A DNA stretch of 64,000 nt from Mesorhizobium sp. M7A.F.Ca.US.008.03.1.1. Lineage in GTDB: Bacteria; Pseudomonadota; Alphaproteobacteria; Rhizobiales; Rhizobiaceae. The DNA lies in the NCBI RefSeq assembly GCF_003997495.1, contig NZ_RZRU01000026.1:26346-90345 (forward strand), written 5' to 3'. Below are positions 61,096 to 64,000 of this stretch, in pieces. The notes below the pieces were generated by a model. The model ran no database searches and was not told the origin of the DNA. It worked only from the letters and a program-made list of their open reading frames with translations. The position numbers and the translations under genes were made by a program. The number at the start of each line of letters is the position of its first letter. Positions within the stretch are counted from its first letter, which is position 1.

Positions 61096-62274
61096 ATGGA
61101 CAAGCGCCTTTTCTGGCTTGCGCTCGGATCGTTCACGATCTCGACCGAAGGCTTCGTCATCTCCAGCCTTCTGCCCGACATCGCGGCGGATGCCGGCATC
61201 TCCATTCCGCTGGCCGGCACGCTGATCACTGCCTTCGCACTCGCCTATGCGATCGGCACGCCGATCCTGGCGACGCTGACGGGCGAATGGGACCGGCGCC
61301 GCGTCATCCTGTGGACGCTGGTGTTCTTCGTCATCGGCAACATCGCCGCTGCCTTGAGTTCCTCCTTCGAACTGCTGCTGGTCGCGCGCATCGTCATGGC
61401 GCTGTCGTCGGGCCTGTTCGCTGCGACCGCGCAGGGCACCGCGGTGGCGCTGGTCGATGATCATCACCGGGCGCGTGCCATCGCCGTCGTCGTCGGCGGC
61501 ACCACTGTGGCCGTTGCCCTGGGTGCGCCACTGGGCGCGCTCGTTGCCACCGTTGCCGGCTGGCGCGGCACCTTTTTTGCCATCGCCGGCCTTGGCGCGC
61601 TTGCGGGCGCGATCCTGTGGTACCGGCTGCCGCAGGGCATTGTTGGCACCAGGCTGCCCTTGAAGCGCAGGCTGGCGGCAGCGCTGCGTCCCGGCGTGAT
61701 GCCGATCCTGTTGACGACAGTGCTGGCGCTGATCGGCGCCTTCACCGTCTTTGCCTATGTCGCGCCGCTCGCCATCGAGGGTGGCGGGCTCAGCCAGATC
61801 GCGCTGCCCGGCATGCTGCTCGCCTTCGGCGTCGGTGCCGTCATCGGCAACATTGGCGGCGGCCAGGCCGCCGACCGGTTCGGCGCGACCCGCACCGTTG
61901 GCTGGTCGCTGGCGCTGAGCGCCGGCATGCTGGTCCTGCTGTCGGTCATCCCGACCTTCCTGCCGCACCATATTGCCGGGCCGGCGCTGATGGCGATGAT
62001 GGTGCCGTGGGGCATCGTCGGCTGGGCGTTCCCCCCGGCGCAGGCGAGCCGCATCATCAAGCTGGCGCCCGATGCCGCCCCGATCGTGCTGTCGCTCAAC
62101 GCCTCGGCGCTCTATCTCGGCGTGGCGCTGGGTGCCGTGGTCGGTGGTGCCGTGCTGCGCTACGGCGCGCCGGCCGATCTCGGCCTGGTCGCCGCGATCT
62201 TCCCGATCATCGGGCTTGGCATCGTGATGGCCGGCCGCTGGGCGGCTCGGCCTGTGGAGATGCCTGCCGAGTAG
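61096..62274 (+). CDS. MFS transporter, DHA1 family
   Basis: 392 residues, about 12 hydrophobic helices. The N-terminus is MDKRLFWLALGSFTISTEGFVISSLLPDIAADAG, as in AraJ-like sugar-efflux/drug-resistance exporters. TGEWDRRRVILWTLVFFVIGN carries motif A. Helix 5 contains VGGTTVAVALGAPLGALVATVAGWRGTFFAI, the antiporter motif C. Substrate unknown. The ArsR-type regulator is divergent and the intergenic palindrome lies 15 nt before the start. Confidence 0.88.
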   Translation: MDKRLFWLALGSFTISTEGFVISSLLPDIAADAGISIPLAGTLITAFALAYAIGTPILATLTGEWDRRRVILWTLVFFVIGNIAAALSSSFELLLVARIVMALSSGLFAATAQGTAVALVDDHHRARAIAVVVGGTTVAVALGAPLGALVATVAGWRGTFFAIAGLGALAGAILWYRLPQGIVGTRLPLKRRLAAALRPGVMPILLTTVLALIGAFTVFAYVAPLAIEGGGLSQIALPGMLLAFGVGAVIGNIGGGQAADRFGATRTVGWSLALSAGMLVLLSVIPTFLPHHIAGPALMAMMVPWGIVGWAFPPAQASRIIKLAPDAAPIVLSLNASALYLGVALGAVVGGAVLRYGAPADLGLVAAIFPIIGLGIVMAGRWAARPVEMPAE

Positions 62275-62302
62275 AGTCTTTTGGCAAACGCTGGCCTAAC
62301 GC

Positions 62303-62761
62303 TTAGGGCGTGGCCGGCGGCAGATCAAAATCCAGCGCGGCAATGTCATCCAGCGCCGCGCGCAGCTTTTCAGCCTTGTCCCTGCCGACGACATCCTCGA
62401 AGCGCTGCTGGGCGATCTGCCACAGTTTCATCGCTGCCTCGAGCTTGGCCAACCCTTGCGGCGTCAGCCGCACACGCTTGACGCGGCGGTCCTCCGGATC
62501 GGCGAAGGTCTCGACATAGCCGTCGCGGATCAGTGGTTTCAGCGTGTGGCCGAGCGCCGACAGGTCCATGATCAGCGACGCGGCGATGGCGCCCATCGCC
62601 GGCTCGTCGCCGATATGGATCTGGTAGAGCAGGCCCTGCTGCGTGGCCTTGAGGCCTGATGGCTCCACCATATCATCATAAAACTTGCCGAGCTTGCGCG
62701 CCGCGCGGCGCAGCGCGGCGTTGTTGCAGAGCGTGAGGCCGGGCAAGTTGTCCTTTGACAT
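62303..62761 (-). CDS. MarR family regulator
   Basis: 152 residues. CNNAALRRAARKLGKFYDDMVEPSGLKATQQGLLYQIHIGD leads into the winged helix AASLIMDLSALGHTLKPLIRDGYVETFADPEDRRVKRVRLTPQGLAKLEAA. A cysteine near the N-terminus (LTLCNN) is where several MarR/OhrR-like proteins sense oxidants. It is divergent from an SDR gene, and two related palindromes lie between (62835-62880). MarR proteins usually repress divergent genes and release DNA on binding phenolic or oxidising ligands. Confidence 0.88.
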   Translation of the reverse strand: MSKDNLPGLTLCNNAALRRAARKLGKFYDDMVEPSGLKATQQGLLYQIHIGDEPAMGAIAASLIMDLSALGHTLKPLIRDGYVETFADPEDRRVKRVRLTPQGLAKLEAAMKLWQIAQQRFEDVVGRDKAEKLRAALDDIAALDFDLPPATP

Positions 62762-62834
62762 GATGGTCCTTGGCGCCGGCGAATGAGGCCCGGCTGCTAC
62801 CCCTCAAATAATCCCCGTCCGTATCATTGACAAG

Positions 62835-62880
62835 ATAGTGGCATATGCCTACTTCACCATTAGTGGCATATGCCACTAAT
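62835..62880 (+). promoter_or_regulatory. Tandem MarR-type operators over the SDR promoter
   Basis: A perfect 22-bp palindrome at 62859-62880 has half-site ATTAGTGGCAT. A second, imperfect copy (TAGTGGCATATGCC...ACT) lies at 62835-62854. A -35 box TTGACA (62827-62832) with a possible -10 (TACTTC, 62850-62855) puts the first operator in the promoter spacer. Confidence 0.75.
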
Positions 62881-62972
62881 TCAAATCAAGCGACTTTCCG
62901 GCAGGCGCGGCAGATGCCGCGGCGCCGGGTCAGCCGAAACCAACCCAGATCGGTCGAAGAAGGAACAGGACA

Positions 62973-63767
62973 ATGAGTGGACAGGGCAACAAGGGCACGG
63001 CGGTCGTCACCGGTGCTTCGTCGGGCATCGGCGCGGTCTATGCCGACCGGCTGGCGGGGCAGGGCTACGATCTGGTGCTGGTGGCGCGGCGCGCCGACCG
63101 GCTGGAGGAACTGGCCGGGAAGCTGCGCCAAACCTATAGCCGCAAGGTCAGCGTGATCAGCGCCGACCTCTCCGACGACGACGACGTCCGCCGCGTCGAA
63201 CAGGCTGTAACTGCCGACGACAGCGTGACGCTGCTGGTCAACAATGCCGGCCTTGGCGGCCAGTCCGTGGGGGCAACCGCCGATGCGGACGCTGCCGAAC
63301 GCATGATCAAGGTCAATGTCATCGCCCTGACGCGGCTGACCCGTGCCGTGCTGCCGGGGTTTTTGGCACGCAACCGAGGTGCGGTCGTCAACATCGCTTC
63401 GGTGCTCGCCTATGAGACCTCGTTCGGCGGCATCTACAGCGGCACCAAGGCCTATGTCGTCAACTTCACCGAGGCTCTGCATCGCGAGGTCGAGGGTACC
63501 GAGGTGAAGGTGCAGGTGGTGCTGCCGGGCGCGACACGGACCGATTTCTGGGAGCTTGCCGGCAGCGATATCGACCAGCTTCCGAAGGAGATCATCATGA
63601 GCGCCGACGATCTGGTCGATGCGGCCCTTGTCGGCCTTGCCAGGGGTGAAGCCGTCACCGTGCCGGCGCTCGCGGAGCCGGCCAAGCTGGACATTTTCCT
63701 CGGCGCCCGGCAGGCGTTCTACGGCAGCCTGCACGCCGACAAGCCGGCGGCCCGCTACGCGGCTTGA
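62973..63767 (+). CDS. Short-chain dehydrogenase/reductase
   Basis: 264 residues, classical SDR fold. The cofactor motif TGASSGIG is followed by LVLVARRADRLEELAGKL, the NNAG motif, and the catalytic triad Ser in NIASVLAYETSFGGIYSGTKAYVVNFTEAL (S, Y, K in YSGTK). The arginine in ARRADR after the second strand suggests NADP(H) preference. GAAGGAACAGGACA precedes the start. It is divergently arranged with MarR and probably induced by its ligand. Substrate unknown. Confidence 0.9.
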   Translation: MSGQGNKGTAVVTGASSGIGAVYADRLAGQGYDLVLVARRADRLEELAGKLRQTYSRKVSVISADLSDDDDVRRVEQAVTADDSVTLLVNNAGLGGQSVGATADADAAERMIKVNVIALTRLTRAVLPGFLARNRGAVVNIASVLAYETSFGGIYSGTKAYVVNFTEALHREVEGTEVKVQVVLPGATRTDFWELAGSDIDQLPKEIIMSADDLVDAALVGLARGEAVTVPALAEPAKLDIFLGARQAFYGSLHADKPAARYAA

Positions 63768-63777
63768 GGGCTGAGAG

Positions 63778-63870
63778 CTGGTTCGCTTTGCGAACCAGTA
63801 CCCCCACCCCGCTGCTTCGCAGCGACTTGCCGGGGCGAGCCACGGGTCTCGCCCGTCCTTCGGATCCCCT
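63778..63870. repeat. Hairpin and repeat segment after the SDR gene
   Basis: CTGGTTCGC/GCGAACCAG (63778-63798) forms a 9-bp hairpin with a TTT loop. The following segment, 63831-63870, is nearly the reverse complement of 52777-52813, so it belongs to the same dispersed family. No coding capacity. Confidence 0.6.
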
Positions 63871-63890
63871 TGTGGGCAGGGCTATTGCAT

Positions 63891-64000
63891 ATGAGTAAAG
63901 AGGTCATAGAAGAAGTCTTTGCTCCAGTTTGCCCTGCGCATTTTGCTGGCGATTGGTTTGTCGAGGGGATGGGCGGCCAAGATGTTTTGCGCGAGCCTTC
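63891..64000 (+). CDS. Partial reading frame at the right edge, unidentified
   Basis: An ATG at 63891 opens a frame that stays open to the window end (36 codons: MSKEVIEEVFAPVCPAHFAG, then DWFVEGMGGQDVLREP). Codon use (AGT, AAA, ATA, GAA, TTT, GTT) and base composition of about half GC differ from the GC-rich neighbours, which hints at acquired DNA. AGGGC lies 11 nt upstream. Too little is visible to name a family. Confidence 0.45.
   Translation, partial: MSKEVIEEVFAPVCPAHFAGDWFVEGMGGQDVLREP

Overview
The window is a GC-rich (roughly 63%) chromosomal segment from an alphaproteobacterium of the Rhizobiales, most likely Mesorhizobium or a close relative. The basis is the lrp-trxB-lsrB gene order followed by an AbcR-like small RNA, an F1-ATPase zeta inhibitor (DUF1476), several HxlR regulators, an enlarged CarB, and intergenic repeats typical of rhizobial genomes. 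I saw no rRNA, tRNA, CRISPR array, integrase or transposase gene. The assignment rests on recognised protein families and synteny, not on a search.

Layout. 1-2617: a leftward pair, an enolase-superfamily dehydratase (cut by the window edge) and a GMC flavoprotein, translationally coupled. 2802-6044: a long-form purC, a candidate antisense small RNA, a YciA-type thioesterase, and an HxlR/FMN-reductase divergent pair. 6048-12991: accessory metabolism and regulation (MBL hydrolase, HxlR, quinone oxidoreductase, EamA transporter, alpha/beta hydrolase, CGNR regulator, CadC-like TPR regulator, DUF1127). 13019-21281: CorC-type membrane protein, LysR/oxidoreductase pair, LssY_C protein, ChaC, two extensin-like periplasmic proteins, DUF3775 and a TPR protein. 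21429-22027: greA behind a leader that contains an intrinsic terminator.

22099-29481 is the lipopolysaccharide inner-core region. Leftward hldD-waaF-waaC and rightward hldE-gmhA-gmhB together encode every step from sedoheptulose 7-phosphate to ADP-L-glycero-D-manno-heptose and its transfer to the core. A WaaE/KdtX-like glycosyltransferase follows. 29736-33625 holds lrp, trxB, lsrB(vtlR), a methyltransferase, an AbcR-like sRNA preceded by a plausible LysR-type box, and a second structured RNA candidate. 33668-41337: an EF-G-like paralogue, cupin, DHA2 exporter behind a TetR-type palindrome, aspartate aminotransferase and two coupled EAL proteins.

41450-48891: glutathione transferase, cold-shock gene with a long leader, Ogt, lytic transglycosylase, GNAT enzyme ending in a MITE-like element, and a CUT1 sugar ABC transporter with no ATPase gene beside it. 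48911-54811: small stress and envelope proteins (DUF899, DUF4142, zeta inhibitor, DUF6152/DUF6644, RidA) and a PPOX/HxlR divergent pair. 54854-64000: carB, an SH3-domain protein, a phosphoesterase whose stop codon lies in a tandem hairpin repeat, ArsR/MFS and MarR/SDR divergent pairs with clear palindromic operators, and the start of a compositionally different gene.

The recurring theme is regulator/enzyme divergent pairs sharing one palindrome. The strongest non-coding signals are the AbcR-like locus (33146-33324), the adjacent structured RNA (33441-33625), the short antisense transcription unit at 3856-3944, and the greA leader terminator (21452-21494).
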